Positions 1 through 9,811 are shown, numbered from the stretch's first letter. The stretch is 64,000 bases of DNA from Variovorax sp. OV700 (GCF_900099805.1 NZ_FNDR01000011.1:1-64000); one strand, 5' to 3'. The notes: generated from the letters alone by a model not told the origin. Numbers and translations: made by a program.

Positions 1-107
1 TCCAGGCCGCCAAGGTCAAGCAGCAGTACTGGGAGCAGACGGACAAGGGCGGCAAGGGCGCCGAGACCGTGCTGGCCTGGAACATCAAGGAAAACCGGGA
101 ATCCTGA
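1..107 (+). CDS. hcp: Hcp, T6SS inner-tube protein (C-terminal fragment)
   Basis: Only the last 34 codons are present, read from base 3 to a TGA at 105-107. The tail ends in a Trp-Asn-Ile-Lys-Glu-Asn pattern preceded by a Tyr-rich strand and a Lys-Gly-Gly-Lys-Gly loop, matching the C-terminus of Hcp1-type tube proteins (GWNIRQN in the Pseudomonas H1 system). Hcp forms the hexameric rings stacked inside the contractile sheath and is expelled with each firing. Its place immediately before tagJ-tssEFGH is the usual one. The identification rests on a short tail plus context; the rest of the gene lies outside the window. Confidence 0.75.
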   Translation, partial: QAAKVKQQYWEQTDKGGKGAETVLAWNIKENRES

Positions 108-120
108 TTCCCGCGTGTCA

Positions 121-170
121 CGGCCGGACCCGCGCGCGCCGCTTTTTTGCGGCGTGCCGCGGGCCGGCCT
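121..170 (+). terminator. Long hairpin between hcp and tagJ
   Basis: Bases 122-142 pair with 149-169 around a six-T loop (143-148). About 20 pairs form with two single-base bulges (A128, C158). No U-run follows on the plus strand, so this is not a textbook intrinsic terminator. A strong hairpin after hcp could partly stop transcription or protect the 3' end of the abundant hcp message; that role is inferred. Confidence 0.5.
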
Positions 171-227
171 CCCGCAGATATTCACCGACGGCCCGCGGGG
201 CCGTGCGCGAGTCAATGAGGAAGTTTC

Positions 228-1094
228 ATGGGCGATGGGTTTGCAGTGCTGGGCGAGCGCTCCGTGGCCGAGCACACCGAATGGGTGCAGCGGCAGATTC
301 GCGCGAGTCCCCAGAACGCCAGCCTGCGGCTCGCCCTCTGCCACTTTCTTGCGCTCAGGGGCGAGTGGCAGCGGGCTGAAGACCAGCTCAAGCTGGCCGC
401 AAAGATCGACCCTTCTTTCGCTCCCGCCAGCGCCACCTGTGCAATGGCATTGGCAGCCGAGCGCCACCGAACCGAATTCTGGAATGGCGGCCGTGCGCCC
501 GCCATCATCGCGGGCGAGGTCGATTGGGTGGCGCAACTGATCGCCGCCGCGGCGCTGCCGTTCGAGCACGCCACCGAAGCGGCCGACCTGCGCGAAGGCG
601 CGCGGCTGGCTGCGCCCGGATTGCAGGGCACCTTGAGCTGCGTCGACCGATCCGATGCACGTACCGCCCAGGCCATCGATGGCGAACCGGTGCAAAGCAT
701 CGAGTTCGGCTGGCTGTGCGACGGCGACGTGCGCATTGGCGCCGTGCTCGAACTCCTCACGCCTTCGGGCTACGCATGGCTGCCGTTGCCGGCGGTGCGG
801 CGCCTGAAGTTCTCCCGCCCGCAGCATCTGGTCGACCTGCTCTGGGCCCCGGCCGAGATCGTGCTGCAGGACGGCCGCGGACTCAACGGCCTGGTGCCGG
901 TCCGCTACCCGGGCGCGCTCGATGCGCTCGACGATGAAACCATGCTGGGGCGCCGCACCGACTGGCAGCCGCTGGCCGGCGAAGAGCAGTACGCCGGCGT
1001 GGGCCAGCGCACATTCATCAGCGAAGCCGGCGACCATTCGCTGCTCGACATCCGGCTCGTCGAGTTCGCTCCCTACGAGAGCGCCGCGCAGTGA
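228..1094 (+). CDS. tagJ: T6SS accessory protein TagJ (ImpE family)
   Basis: A 288-residue cytoplasmic protein of the length usual for ImpE/TagJ. The N-terminal ~65 residues look like helical TPR-type hairpins; the rest is the mixed ImpE fold with an acidic C-terminus. In systems of the H1 type TagJ binds the sheath protein TssB and assists ClpV-driven sheath recycling. ATG 228 is preceded by GAGGAA at 217-222. The stop overlaps the GTG start of tssE by four bases, so the two are translationally coupled. The presence of tagJ is typical of T6SS with the phosphorylation-control module seen further along. Confidence 0.85.
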   Translation: MGDGFAVLGERSVAEHTEWVQRQIRASPQNASLRLALCHFLALRGEWQRAEDQLKLAAKIDPSFAPASATCAMALAAERHRTEFWNGGRAPAIIAGEVDWVAQLIAAAALPFEHATEAADLREGARLAAPGLQGTLSCVDRSDARTAQAIDGEPVQSIEFGWLCDGDVRIGAVLELLTPSGYAWLPLPAVRRLKFSRPQHLVDLLWAPAEIVLQDGRGLNGLVPVRYPGALDALDDETMLGRRTDWQPLAGEEQYAGVGQRTFISEAGDHSLLDIRLVEFAPYESAAQ

Positions 1095-1651
1095 GTTCCG
1101 TACTGCCCGCCAGCCGCCCGGCCTTGGAGGTCGACGGCGACCAGCAAGAGAGTGTTGCACGCGATCGCCTGCAGCCGGTGCTGCTCGACCGCCTGACCGA
1201 CAAGCAGCCGCAAAGCCGCCAGGAGCGCGCGGGTGCGTTCCTGATGAGCGGCAAGCTGTTGCGCGATTCGGTGCTGCGCGATCTGCAGTGGCTGCTCAAC
1301 ACCACCAACTTCGGCGCGGGCCACACCATCAACGCCATGCCGCGTGCACGGCGCTCGGTCGTCAACTACGGCGTGCGCGGCTGGGCCGGCGGGCGCATGT
1401 CGGAGGTCGACTTCGCGGATGTGGAGGCGGCCATTCGCACGGCCATCATCGACTTCGAGCCGCGCATCATGAAGGACAGCATCGACGTGCGCTGCGTCAC
1501 CGATGCCACCGACCTGGAGCACCACAACCTCCTCGCGCTCGAGATCCGCGGCACGCTGTGGTCGGTGCCCTATCCCATCGAATTCATCCTGCGCTCCGAG
1601 CTCGATCTTGAGAGCGGCCACATGGTCCTGCGCCCGACAGGGGGGCTCTGA
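1091..1651 (+). CDS. tssE: T6SS baseplate protein TssE (gp25-like)
   Basis: 186 residues, homologous to phage T4 gp25, a baseplate wedge subunit that nucleates sheath assembly. The family signature (Leu-Asn-Thr after a Trp, near residue 60) is seen as QWLLNTTN, and a VPYPIEFILRSELDLE strand lies near the C-terminus. The start is GTG 1091, overlapping the tagJ stop (GTGA); no better in-frame ATG exists before residue 50. The TGA stop is followed at once by the ATG of tssF, so translation is tightly coupled along tssE-F-G. Confidence 0.9.
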   Translation: MSSVLPASRPALEVDGDQQESVARDRLQPVLLDRLTDKQPQSRQERAGAFLMSGKLLRDSVLRDLQWLLNTTNFGAGHTINAMPRARRSVVNYGVRGWAGGRMSEVDFADVEAAIRTAIIDFEPRIMKDSIDVRCVTDATDLEHHNLLALEIRGTLWSVPYPIEFILRSELDLESGHMVLRPTGGL

Positions 1652-3523
1652 ATGGACGCCAGGCTGCTGGACTATTACAACCGCGAGCTCACCTACATGC
1701 ACGAGCTCGGCGCCGAGTTCGCGCAGCGCTACCCGAAGATCGCGGGCCGGCTGGGCATGCGCGGCATCGAGGTCAGCGACCCGTACGTGGAGCGCCTGCT
1801 CGAAGGCTTCAGCTTTCTCACGGCGCGCATCCAGCTCAAGATGGATGCGGAGTTTCCGCGCTTCTCGCAGCGGCTGCTGGAGGTGGTGTACCCGAACTTT
1901 CTCGCGCCGCTGCCTGCCATGGGCGTGGTGCAGATCGACGGCAACCTCAATGAAGGTTCGCTGAAGGCCGGCTATGAACTGCCGCGCCACACCATCCTGC
2001 GCGGCCGCATGATCAAGGGCGAGCAGACGGCCTGCGAATTTCGCACCGGGCATGCGGTCACGTTGTGGCCCATCAAGATCACCGAGGCGACCATCGGCCC
2101 CGTACCCGCCGAGATCGCACATGCAATGCCGGCCGTTGCGCGACAGGCCAAGAGCGCAATCACCATCAAGCTCGAAGCGGTGGGTGGCGCCAGGTTTGCC
2201 GAAATGCCGCTCGACCGGCTCGAGTTCTTTCTTTCCGGCGCGGAGCTGCATGCGCTGCGCGTGCTCGAACTGGCGGTGCACCACAGCGTGGGCACTGTGT
2301 GCCGCAGCGGCCCCGGCGGCACCGCGCGCATCGTGCCGCTCGGCGACGAGGCCATTCGCCACGAAGGCTTCGACCCCGACCAGGCGCTGCTGCCCTACGA
2401 CGCGCGTTCGTTCCAGGGCTACCGGCTGCTGCACGAGTACTTCGCCTTCCCGGACCGCTACCTGTTCTTCAGCGTGAAGAACCTGCGCGCCGCGGCCGCG
2501 GCCATGAGCGGCACCACGATGGAAATCGTGATCCTGCTCGACCGTGCCGACGGCGACCTGGAGCGGCTGGTGGATGCGCGGCATTTCTCGCTCTTCTGCA
2601 CGCCCATCATCAACCTGGTGCCGCGCCGCAGCGACCGCATCCCGGTCGGGCCCGGCCAGCACGAGCACCATGCGGTGATCGACCGCACGCGTCCGCGCGA
2701 CTTCGAAATCTTCACCGTCGAGCGCGTTACGGGCCACATGAGCAGCGGCTCGGAAGAACGCGAGTTCAGGCCCTTCCTGGGGTCGTTCGCGGCCGACGAC
2801 GGCGACTTCGGTTCGTACTTCTCGCTGCGCCGCGAACCGCGCCTGGTGTCCGACCGCGCACGCGCGCAGGGCACCCGCACCAGCTACACCGGCAGCGAGG
2901 TGTATGTGTCGCTGGTCGACCAGCACGACGCGCCTTTTCCGCACAGCCTGCGGCACATCACGATCGATGCGCTGTGCACCAACCGCGACCTGCCGCTCTT
3001 GCTGCCGACCGGCCTGGAGTCGGACTTCACCTTGCGCGTGTCGGCGCCGGTGCGCGCCGTGCGCATCTTGCGCGGACCGTCGCGGCCGTATCCCGCGCTG
3101 GCCGAAGGCGCGCTCACCTGGCGCCTCATCAGCCATCTGGGACTCAACTACCTGAGCCTGACCGACGTCGATGCGACGCAGGGTGCGGCCGCGCTGCGCG
3201 AGATGCTCGACCTGTACGGCAACCTGGCCGACCCGGCGGTGCGCCGGCAGATCCAGGGTGTGCGCTCGATGGCGCTGGCGCCCGTGTTCCGCCGCCTGCC
3301 TGAACCGGGGCCGATCGTCTTCGGGCGTGGTGTGGAGATCGCTCTGAAGATCGACGAGGTCGCCTTCTCGGGTTCGAGCCCTTATCTTTTCGGCGCCGTG
3401 CTGGAGCAGTTCTTCAGCCGGCATGTGTCGCTCAATGCGTTCACCGAATTCGCGCTCTCCAGCCTGCAGCGCGGAGAAATCGCACGGTGGATGCCGCGCA
3501 TCGGACGCCGCCCCGCCGTATGA
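1652..3523 (+). CDS. tssF: T6SS baseplate protein TssF (ImpG/VasA)
   Basis: 623 residues, the normal size for TssF. It opens with the family hallmark (M-D-x-R-L-L-x-Y-Y-N-R-E-L-x-Y) and has the conserved FAQRYPKIAGRLG stretch by residue 38. Two TssF molecules plus one TssG form the wedge of the cytoplasmic baseplate, on which TssK and VgrG dock. ATG 1652 follows the tssE stop directly. The last codons overlap tssG by ATGA. Confidence 0.95.
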   Translation: MDARLLDYYNRELTYMHELGAEFAQRYPKIAGRLGMRGIEVSDPYVERLLEGFSFLTARIQLKMDAEFPRFSQRLLEVVYPNFLAPLPAMGVVQIDGNLNEGSLKAGYELPRHTILRGRMIKGEQTACEFRTGHAVTLWPIKITEATIGPVPAEIAHAMPAVARQAKSAITIKLEAVGGARFAEMPLDRLEFFLSGAELHALRVLELAVHHSVGTVCRSGPGGTARIVPLGDEAIRHEGFDPDQALLPYDARSFQGYRLLHEYFAFPDRYLFFSVKNLRAAAAAMSGTTMEIVILLDRADGDLERLVDARHFSLFCTPIINLVPRRSDRIPVGPGQHEHHAVIDRTRPRDFEIFTVERVTGHMSSGSEEREFRPFLGSFAADDGDFGSYFSLRREPRLVSDRARAQGTRTSYTGSEVYVSLVDQHDAPFPHSLRHITIDALCTNRDLPLLLPTGLESDFTLRVSAPVRAVRILRGPSRPYPALAEGALTWRLISHLGLNYLSLTDVDATQGAAALREMLDLYGNLADPAVRRQIQGVRSMALAPVFRRLPEPGPIVFGRGVEIALKIDEVAFSGSSPYLFGAVLEQFFSRHVSLNAFTEFALSSLQRGEIARWMPRIGRRPAV

Positions 3524-4668
3524 GTGCAGTCGATGTCACCGGCGATTCGCCGGCGCTGCAAGCGGTGCCGGACGCGCCGGCCGCAATCACGGCCTCCGCG
3601 CGGCGCGGCGTTCCCGAGGGCGACCCGGTCTTGTGGGCGGGCTTGATCGACCAGCCTTTCGAGCACGACCTGTTCATGCTGCTGCGGCGGCTCGATGCGC
3701 AGGGCGGCCATCCCTTGCTGGGCCGCGCGCCGCGTCCGCTCGACGAGCCGCTGCGCCTCGGGCAGGAGCCCTCGATGGCGTTTGCGCCGTCCAATGTTTC
3801 GGGTGTGGACGTCGACGGCGATGGACCGCCGCGCATCTCCATCTACGGCTTCGGCCTGTTCGGTCCCAACGGGCCGCTGCCGCTGCACCTGACCGAGTAC
3901 GCACGCGAGCGCAAGCGGCACCACGGCGACGACACGTTCAGCGTATTCGCCGACCTGTTCCATCACCGGCTCATCCTGCTGTTCTACCGGGCCTGGGCCG
4001 ACGCGCAGTCGGTCAACAGTCTGGACCGTCCCGACGGCCACCGCTTCGTCGACTACGTGGCGAGCCTCATGAACATGGGGCAGCCGGGCCTCAAGGAGCG
4101 CGACCGCATCGCCGACCATGCGCGCACCTTCATGGCGGGGCACCTGGTGCGCCAGACGCGCAACCCCGAGGGCCTGATCCAGATCCTCAAGCTGTACTTC
4201 GACGTGCCCGTGCGGGTCGAGGAATTCGTGAGCGACTGGGTCACGATCGACGAACGACAGGTGAGCCGCATCGGCCTCTTCGGGCGCAACCACCGGCTGG
4301 GTGGCGGCGCCACCATCGGCCTGGCCGTGCGCGATGCGCAGAGCAAGTTCCGCCTCGAGCTGGGGCCGCTGTCGCAAAGCGAGTTCCGCGAGTTCCTGCC
4401 GGGCAGCAAGCGGCTCCGGCAGGTGCTCGACTGGGTGCGCCAATACGTCGGCATCGAGTTTGCCTGGGAGCTCCGGCTCGTGCTGAAGAAGCAGGAAGCC
4501 CGCGGCATGCAACTGGGCAGCGACCACCGCCTGGGCTGGGGCAGCTGGCTCGGCACGCGGCTGTCGGACACCGACGCCGGCGACATGGTGTTCCAGCCCG
4601 AAGCATTGTTTTCCCGTTCCGCATCGGCAGCTTCCGTGGCGGATGAAGTTTCTTCCATGGCCCTATGA
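3520..4668 (+). CDS. tssG: T6SS baseplate protein TssG (ImpH/VasB)
   Basis: 382 residues from ATG 3520, chosen because it overlaps the tssF stop as ATGA like the other joints in this operon; an in-frame GTG at 3487 would add 11 residues but lies inside tssF. The N-terminal half carries the TssG pattern PFEHDLFMLLRRLDA and later FHHRLILLFYRAW, both typical of ImpH. It partners TssF in the baseplate wedge. The stop overlaps the clpV start by four bases. Confidence 0.92.
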   Translation: MSAVDVTGDSPALQAVPDAPAAITASARRGVPEGDPVLWAGLIDQPFEHDLFMLLRRLDAQGGHPLLGRAPRPLDEPLRLGQEPSMAFAPSNVSGVDVDGDGPPRISIYGFGLFGPNGPLPLHLTEYARERKRHHGDDTFSVFADLFHHRLILLFYRAWADAQSVNSLDRPDGHRFVDYVASLMNMGQPGLKERDRIADHARTFMAGHLVRQTRNPEGLIQILKLYFDVPVRVEEFVSDWVTIDERQVSRIGLFGRNHRLGGGATIGLAVRDAQSKFRLELGPLSQSEFREFLPGSKRLRQVLDWVRQYVGIEFAWELRLVLKKQEARGMQLGSDHRLGWGSWLGTRLSDTDAGDMVFQPEALFSRSASAASVADEVSSMAL

Positions 4669-7406
4669 CCGATATTCGCCGCGTCTCTCTTTTCTCGAAA
4701 CTGAACCCGATGCTCTACAAGGCATTGGAAACCGCCACCGCCTTTGCCAAGCTGCGCGGCAATGCCTATGTGGAGCTGGTGCACTGGCTGCACCAGATAT
4801 TGCAGTTGCAGGACAGCGACCTGCTGCGCATCGTCAAGCGCGCGGGCCTAAACCTCGATGCCGTAGAGCAGGACCTGGTGCGCGCGCTCGATCGTCTGCC
4901 GCACGGCGCCACCTCGATCAGCGACATCTCCGAGCATGTCGACAACGCCGTCGAACGCGCCTGGGTCTATGCAAGCCTGCGCTTCGAGGCCACCTCGATC
5001 CGCGGCGCCTACCTCTTCGCGGGCATCGTGAAGACGCCGGGTCTGCGGCAGGTGCTCTCGGGCATCTCGCGCGAGTTCGACAAGATCGTGCCCGACGTTC
5101 TCATCGCCCAGCTGCCCGCGTGGACCGAAGGTTCGCCCGAGGACGACTTCGATGCTGCGCCGCAAGGCCATGCCGGCGGCGGCCACGCGCCCGCAGCGGC
5201 GCATCAAAGCGATGGCGCCGCAGCTGGCGGCTCCGCGCTGGCCAAGTACGCGAGCGACCTGACAGCCAAGGCGCGCGCGGGGGAGCTCGATCCGGTCTAT
5301 GGGCGCGACGACGAGATCCGCCAGATCATCGACATCCTGATGCGGCGCCGGCAGAACAACCCGCTGCTCACCGGCGAGGCGGGCGTGGGCAAGACGGCCG
5401 TGGTCGAAGGCCTGGCTTCGCGGCTGGCGGCGGGCGACGTGCCGCCCTCGCTCAGGGACGTATCGCTGTGGGTGCTCGACCCCACGCTGCTGCAGGCCGG
5501 TGCGGGCGTGAAGGGCGAGTTCGAGCAGCGCCTGCGCCAGGTGATCGACGAGGTCGAGAAGAGCCCCAAGCCCATCGTGCTGTTCGTCGACGAGGTGCAC
5601 ACGCTGGTCGGTGCAGGCGGCACCGCCGGCACGGGCGATGCGGCCAACCTGCTGAAGCCGGCACTCGCGCGCGGGCGGCTGCGCACCATCGGCGCGACCA
5701 CGTGGTCCGAGTACAAGAAGTACATCGAGAAAGACCCGGCGCTCACGCGGCGCTTCCAGACCATCCAGGTGCACGAGCCCACCGAGCCCAAGGCCGTGAT
5801 CATGCTGCGTGGCATTTCGGCCGAGCTGGAAAAGCACCACGGCGTGCTCATTCTCGATGCCGCGCTCGAAGCGGCCGTGAGCCTGTCGCACCGCTACATA
5901 CCCGCGCGCCAGTTGCCCGACAAAGCCGTGAGCCTGCTCGACACGGCCTGCGCGCGCGTGGCGCTGAGCCAGCATGCGCTGCCCGCCGCCATCGAAGATT
6001 TGCAGCGCCGCATCGAGGTGCTGGGCATTGAGTCGGGCATTGCCGGGCGAGAGGCCGCGATCGGCGTGGGCGAACACAAGCGCGTGGAAGACATTGCGGC
6101 CCAGGTGGCCGCGGCGCAGGCCGAACTCGATTTGCTGGAAAAGCGTCGCGTGGAAGAAGCTGCGCTGGTCGAGCGCATCGTCGCGCTGCGCAAGCTGCTG
6201 TCGCCCGCGGCGGTGCCCGTGCAGGCCGAGGTTGAAGATGACAGCGACGAAGGGACGGCAGAAGCGGCGCCGTCCGCCATCGACACCGACCCGGCCGAAC
6301 GCGAGCGAACGCCCGAAGCGATCCGCGCCGAACTCAACCAAGCGCAAGACAAGCTCGCGCAACTGCAGGGCGAATCGCCGCTCATCCTCGCCGCCGTCGA
6401 TGCGCAGGCCATTGCCACCGTGGTGGCCGACTGGACTGGCATTCCCATCGGCCGCATGGTGCGCGACGACGCGCAATCGGTGCTGCGTCTCGGTGAAATT
6501 CTCTCGGCCCGCGTAGTGGCCCAACCCGATGCGCTGGAGACCATCTCGCGGCGCATCCGCACCGCACGCGCACGGCTCGACAACCCCAACAAGCCGGTGG
6601 GCGTGTTCCTGCTCTGCGGCCCTTCGGGCGTGGGCAAGACAGAGACCGCGCTCGCGCTTTCAGAAGCCTTGTACGGCGGCGAGCAGAACCTCGTCACCAT
6701 CAACATGAGCGAGTTCCAGGAGTCGCACACCGTCTCCACGCTCAAGGGCGCGCCGCCCGGCTACGTGGGCTACGGCGAAGGCGGCGTGCTGACCGAGGCG
6801 GTGCGCCGCAGGCCTTACAGCGTGGTGCTGCTCGACGAGATCGAGAAGGCCCACACCGACGTCCACGAGATCTTCTTCCAGGTGTTCGACAAGGGCTGGA
6901 TGGAAGACGGCGAAGGCCGGCACATCGACTTTCGGAACACCGTGATCATCATGACCTCCAACGTCGGCACCGACCTGGTCATGCAATTGTGCGAAGACCC
7001 GACCCTGCGCCCCGACCCGGAACCACTGGCGGCCGCACTGCGCGAACCGCTCCTCAAGGTGTTCGCGCCGGCGCTGCTCGGCCGGCTGGTTGTAGTGCCT
7101 TATTACCCGTTGCAAGCCGATGCGTTGCATCGCATCATTCGCCTTCAGCTCGACCGTATTGCCGCTCGCCTCGATGCGAACCATGGCATTACCCTGGACT
7201 ATGACGACAGCGCCGTCGAACTGGTGGCTCGCCGTTGCACCGCCATCGAGTCGGGCGGGCGAATGATCGACGCGATCCTCACGCACACCATTCTTCCGCG
7301 GTTGAGCGAAGAGGTCATCGGCGCCACGGTCAGCGCGCGCAAGCTCGCCGGCGTGCGATTGCGCGCGGCGGACGACGACTTTCACTACGAATTTTCCGAA
7401 CGCTAA
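4665..7406 (+). CDS. clpV: T6SS sheath-recycling ATPase TssH (ClpV)
   Basis: 913 residues with two AAA+ modules. Order: Clp-N repeats (about 10-150), a low-complexity linker, D1 with Walker A GEAGVGKT near 237 and Walker B FVDEVHT near 305, a coiled middle domain (about 440-560) with an acidic insert, then D2 with Walker A GPSGVGKT near 652 and Walker B LLDEIEKAH. ClpV threads contracted TssB/TssC sheath apart for reuse. The MSEFQE and YVGYGEGG motifs after D2 Walker A are typical of Clp100 proteins. Translation is coupled to tssG through ATGA. Confidence 0.97.
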   Translation: MTDIRRVSLFSKLNPMLYKALETATAFAKLRGNAYVELVHWLHQILQLQDSDLLRIVKRAGLNLDAVEQDLVRALDRLPHGATSISDISEHVDNAVERAWVYASLRFEATSIRGAYLFAGIVKTPGLRQVLSGISREFDKIVPDVLIAQLPAWTEGSPEDDFDAAPQGHAGGGHAPAAAHQSDGAAAGGSALAKYASDLTAKARAGELDPVYGRDDEIRQIIDILMRRRQNNPLLTGEAGVGKTAVVEGLASRLAAGDVPPSLRDVSLWVLDPTLLQAGAGVKGEFEQRLRQVIDEVEKSPKPIVLFVDEVHTLVGAGGTAGTGDAANLLKPALARGRLRTIGATTWSEYKKYIEKDPALTRRFQTIQVHEPTEPKAVIMLRGISAELEKHHGVLILDAALEAAVSLSHRYIPARQLPDKAVSLLDTACARVALSQHALPAAIEDLQRRIEVLGIESGIAGREAAIGVGEHKRVEDIAAQVAAAQAELDLLEKRRVEEAALVERIVALRKLLSPAAVPVQAEVEDDSDEGTAEAAPSAIDTDPAERERTPEAIRAELNQAQDKLAQLQGESPLILAAVDAQAIATVVADWTGIPIGRMVRDDAQSVLRLGEILSARVVAQPDALETISRRIRTARARLDNPNKPVGVFLLCGPSGVGKTETALALSEALYGGEQNLVTINMSEFQESHTVSTLKGAPPGYVGYGEGGVLTEAVRRRPYSVVLLDEIEKAHTDVHEIFFQVFDKGWMEDGEGRHIDFRNTVIIMTSNVGTDLVMQLCEDPTLRPDPEPLAAALREPLLKVFAPALLGRLVVVPYYPLQADALHRIIRLQLDRIAARLDANHGITLDYDDSAVELVARRCTAIESGGRMIDAILTHTILPRLSEEVIGATVSARKLAGVRLRAADDDFHYEFSER

Positions 7407-7426
7407 GCGAAGAAAGGGAGTAAGCC

Positions 7427-9811
7427 ATGGCCACCAGAGTTGTCAAAGCCCACACGCCGTTGGCAGAAGACCAGCTGATGTTCCGCTCGATGCATGGCGC
7501 CGAGGGGTTGTCGCAGCTCTTCGAGTTCGAGGTGGATCTGGTGAGCCCGAGCGTGTCCCTCGACATGAAGTCGGTGCTGGGCAAGCCGCTCTCGCTTGAA
7601 ATACTGACGGCTGGCGAGCCTCGCTTCCTCAATGGGCAGATCGTCCGCTTCACGATGGTCGGCAAGGAGGGCGGCACCTCGCGCTACGTGCTGTACCGCG
7701 CCACCGTGAGGCCCTGGCTCTGGTATCTGACGCGCACCAGCGACTGCAAGATCTTCCAGAACAAGTCGGTCGTGGACATCCTCGAGGAAGTGTTTGCCGA
7801 CTACAACTTTGCGTTCGAGAAGAAGCTCAGCGGAACCTATCGCCAGTGGGAGTACTGCGTGCAGTACCAGGAGACCGATTTCGCTTTCGTGAGCCGGTTG
7901 ATGGAGCACGAGGGCATCTACTACTACTTCAAGCACGACAAGAATCAGCACACGCTGGTGCTCGCCGATGACATCGGCGCACATGAAACCCTGCCGGCCT
8001 ACCCGAAGATCAGTTATCTCGCGGCCGACCGCGACGCCGATCCGTTCCAGGAGGTGATCGACCAGTGGCAGGTGACCGAGGAAATCCGTCCCGGCACCTA
8101 CGTGGTGGACGACTACGACTTCAAGAAGTCGAAGGCCGACCTCATGGGCATGCGCAGCCAGCCGCGTGGAAATCCTCACGATACCTATGAGATCTACGAA
8201 TGGCTGGGCGGCTTCAGCGAGGCCGAGCAGGGCGAGCACTACTCGCGCATCAGGCTCGAAGAAGCGCAGTCGCAGGCCGAGCGAGACATCGGCCATTGCA
8301 GCGTGCGCGGAATGGCACCGGGTTATCGCTTCACGATGCAGAACTGCCCGCGGCAGGACGACAACCGCGAGTACCTGATCGTCTCGGTGGCCTATGCGTT
8401 GCGCGAAGGCGGCTATGAAAGCGGTGCGGCCGACAGCCAGTACAGCTTCAGCTTTGCGGTGCAGCCGACCTCGTATGCGTTTCGCCCGCCGCGCGTGACG
8501 CCGATGACCAAAACCAACGGACCGCAGACCGCCACCGTGGTGGGCAAGGCGGGCCAGGAGTATTGGGTCGACCAATATGGCCGCGTGAAGGTGCAGTTTC
8601 GTTGGGACCGCTATGGCAAGAGCGACGAAAACAGCTCCTGCTGGGTGCGCGTTTCCAGTGCCTGGGCTGGCTCGAACTACGGCGCCGTCAATCATCCACG
8701 CAAGGGCCAGGAAGTGATCGTCGATTTCATCGGCGGCCACCCCGACCGGCCCATCATCATCGGCCGCGTCTACAACTCCGACCAGATGCCGCCGCTTGAG
8801 TTGCCTGCGAAGGTGACCGTGAGCGGTTTCGTGAGCCGCAGCCAGGACGGCACGCCGGCGAATGCCAACGAGTTCATCCTGGACGATGCGCCGGGCTGCG
8901 AACTGGTGCGGATTCACGCCGAGAAGGATTTCGAACTCGATGTGGAAGCGGACGAGCGCGACACCATCGCCGGCGACCGGACGACCACGATCACCGGCAA
9001 CGACACGTTGACCGTCGGAAAGGCGCGCACCACGACCGTCAAGGCGGGTCTGGACCATGCGATGTACCAGACCGGCTCGAAGCTGGAGGTGTCGGGCGGG
9101 CTGACCGAGCATTTCTTCAACAACAGAATCGAAATCACGACCAAGGGCGGCGCGAAGGAAACTGTCGAGACCGGAACCTCCGAAGTCATCGTGACGGCCG
9201 CACAGCGGCACGAGACTTTCAAGAGCGGATTCCTGGTCGAAGTCGAAGGCGGCATGGAGGAAAAAGTCAAGGGCGCGTCCAAGCTCACGGCGGAGGATTC
9301 TCTGCGCACGGAAAGGTACAAGTCAGGCTGGGACCGGGAGGTCACCGGCACAGGGGTCGACCACATCACGTCGACGCTCACCGAAACCATCGATGGCACG
9401 CACACGTCGACCGTGACGGGTGGCGACTATGTGGGCAAGGCGAAGAGCGTGTACATCGAATCGACGTCGGGCAACGTGGAGATCACGGCCAAGGGCGACG
9501 TGATCATCGAGGGCGAGCACGTCAAGCGCATCAATCGGGCAAGCATCTGGGACTCGGCGCCAACGCGATTCACGAGCACGGGTCTGAACGTCGGGGCCAA
9601 CATCGCGCTCACCAGCAGCTCGGGCATCGCCAACTTCAACAACGGGATCCAGATATCGACCAACGGCGCCAAGGGCGAACTGTTCGGCATCGCCTATGCC
9701 TTCGGCCTGTATACGACCACACAGACGATCGCCCATACGGGCAATGCCGGCTATGACGTCAACATGGGCGGCGTGCTGCTGTACTTCAAGATGCTGACGG
9801 GCCTTGCCTGA
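7427..9811 (+). CDS. vgrG: T6SS spike protein VgrG (TssI)
   Basis: 794 residues; a good ribosome site (AAAGGGAG) precedes ATG 7427. The gp27-like N-terminal part fills residues 1-340, the gp5-like OB domain with YGRVKVQFRWDR and a GHPDRPIIIGRVYN strand lies near 368-460, and the needle of repeated beta strands covers about 490-700. The final ~100 residues (short Ser/Thr/Gly/Asn-rich strands ending in a hydrophobic tail) match no toxin domain I recognise. VgrG trimers tip the Hcp tube. Its position ahead of DUF2169, DUF3540 and DUF4150 genes suggests these decorate or load this spike. Confidence 0.95.
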   Translation: MATRVVKAHTPLAEDQLMFRSMHGAEGLSQLFEFEVDLVSPSVSLDMKSVLGKPLSLEILTAGEPRFLNGQIVRFTMVGKEGGTSRYVLYRATVRPWLWYLTRTSDCKIFQNKSVVDILEEVFADYNFAFEKKLSGTYRQWEYCVQYQETDFAFVSRLMEHEGIYYYFKHDKNQHTLVLADDIGAHETLPAYPKISYLAADRDADPFQEVIDQWQVTEEIRPGTYVVDDYDFKKSKADLMGMRSQPRGNPHDTYEIYEWLGGFSEAEQGEHYSRIRLEEAQSQAERDIGHCSVRGMAPGYRFTMQNCPRQDDNREYLIVSVAYALREGGYESGAADSQYSFSFAVQPTSYAFRPPRVTPMTKTNGPQTATVVGKAGQEYWVDQYGRVKVQFRWDRYGKSDENSSCWVRVSSAWAGSNYGAVNHPRKGQEVIVDFIGGHPDRPIIIGRVYNSDQMPPLELPAKVTVSGFVSRSQDGTPANANEFILDDAPGCELVRIHAEKDFELDVEADERDTIAGDRTTTITGNDTLTVGKARTTTVKAGLDHAMYQTGSKLEVSGGLTEHFFNNRIEITTKGGAKETVETGTSEVIVTAAQRHETFKSGFLVEVEGGMEEKVKGASKLTAEDSLRTERYKSGWDREVTGTGVDHITSTLTETIDGTHTSTVTGGDYVGKAKSVYIESTSGNVEITAKGDVIIEGEHVKRINRASIWDSAPTRFTSTGLNVGANIALTSSSGIANFNNGIQISTNGAKGELFGIAYAFGLYTTTQTIAHTGNAGYDVNMGGVLLYFKMLTGLA

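Noticed and set aside
1073..3424. 783-codon minus-strand frame opposite tssE/tssF
   Set aside because: Same shadow effect; no ribosome site, low-complexity His/Arg/Ala composition, and both plus-strand genes are complete and coupled.
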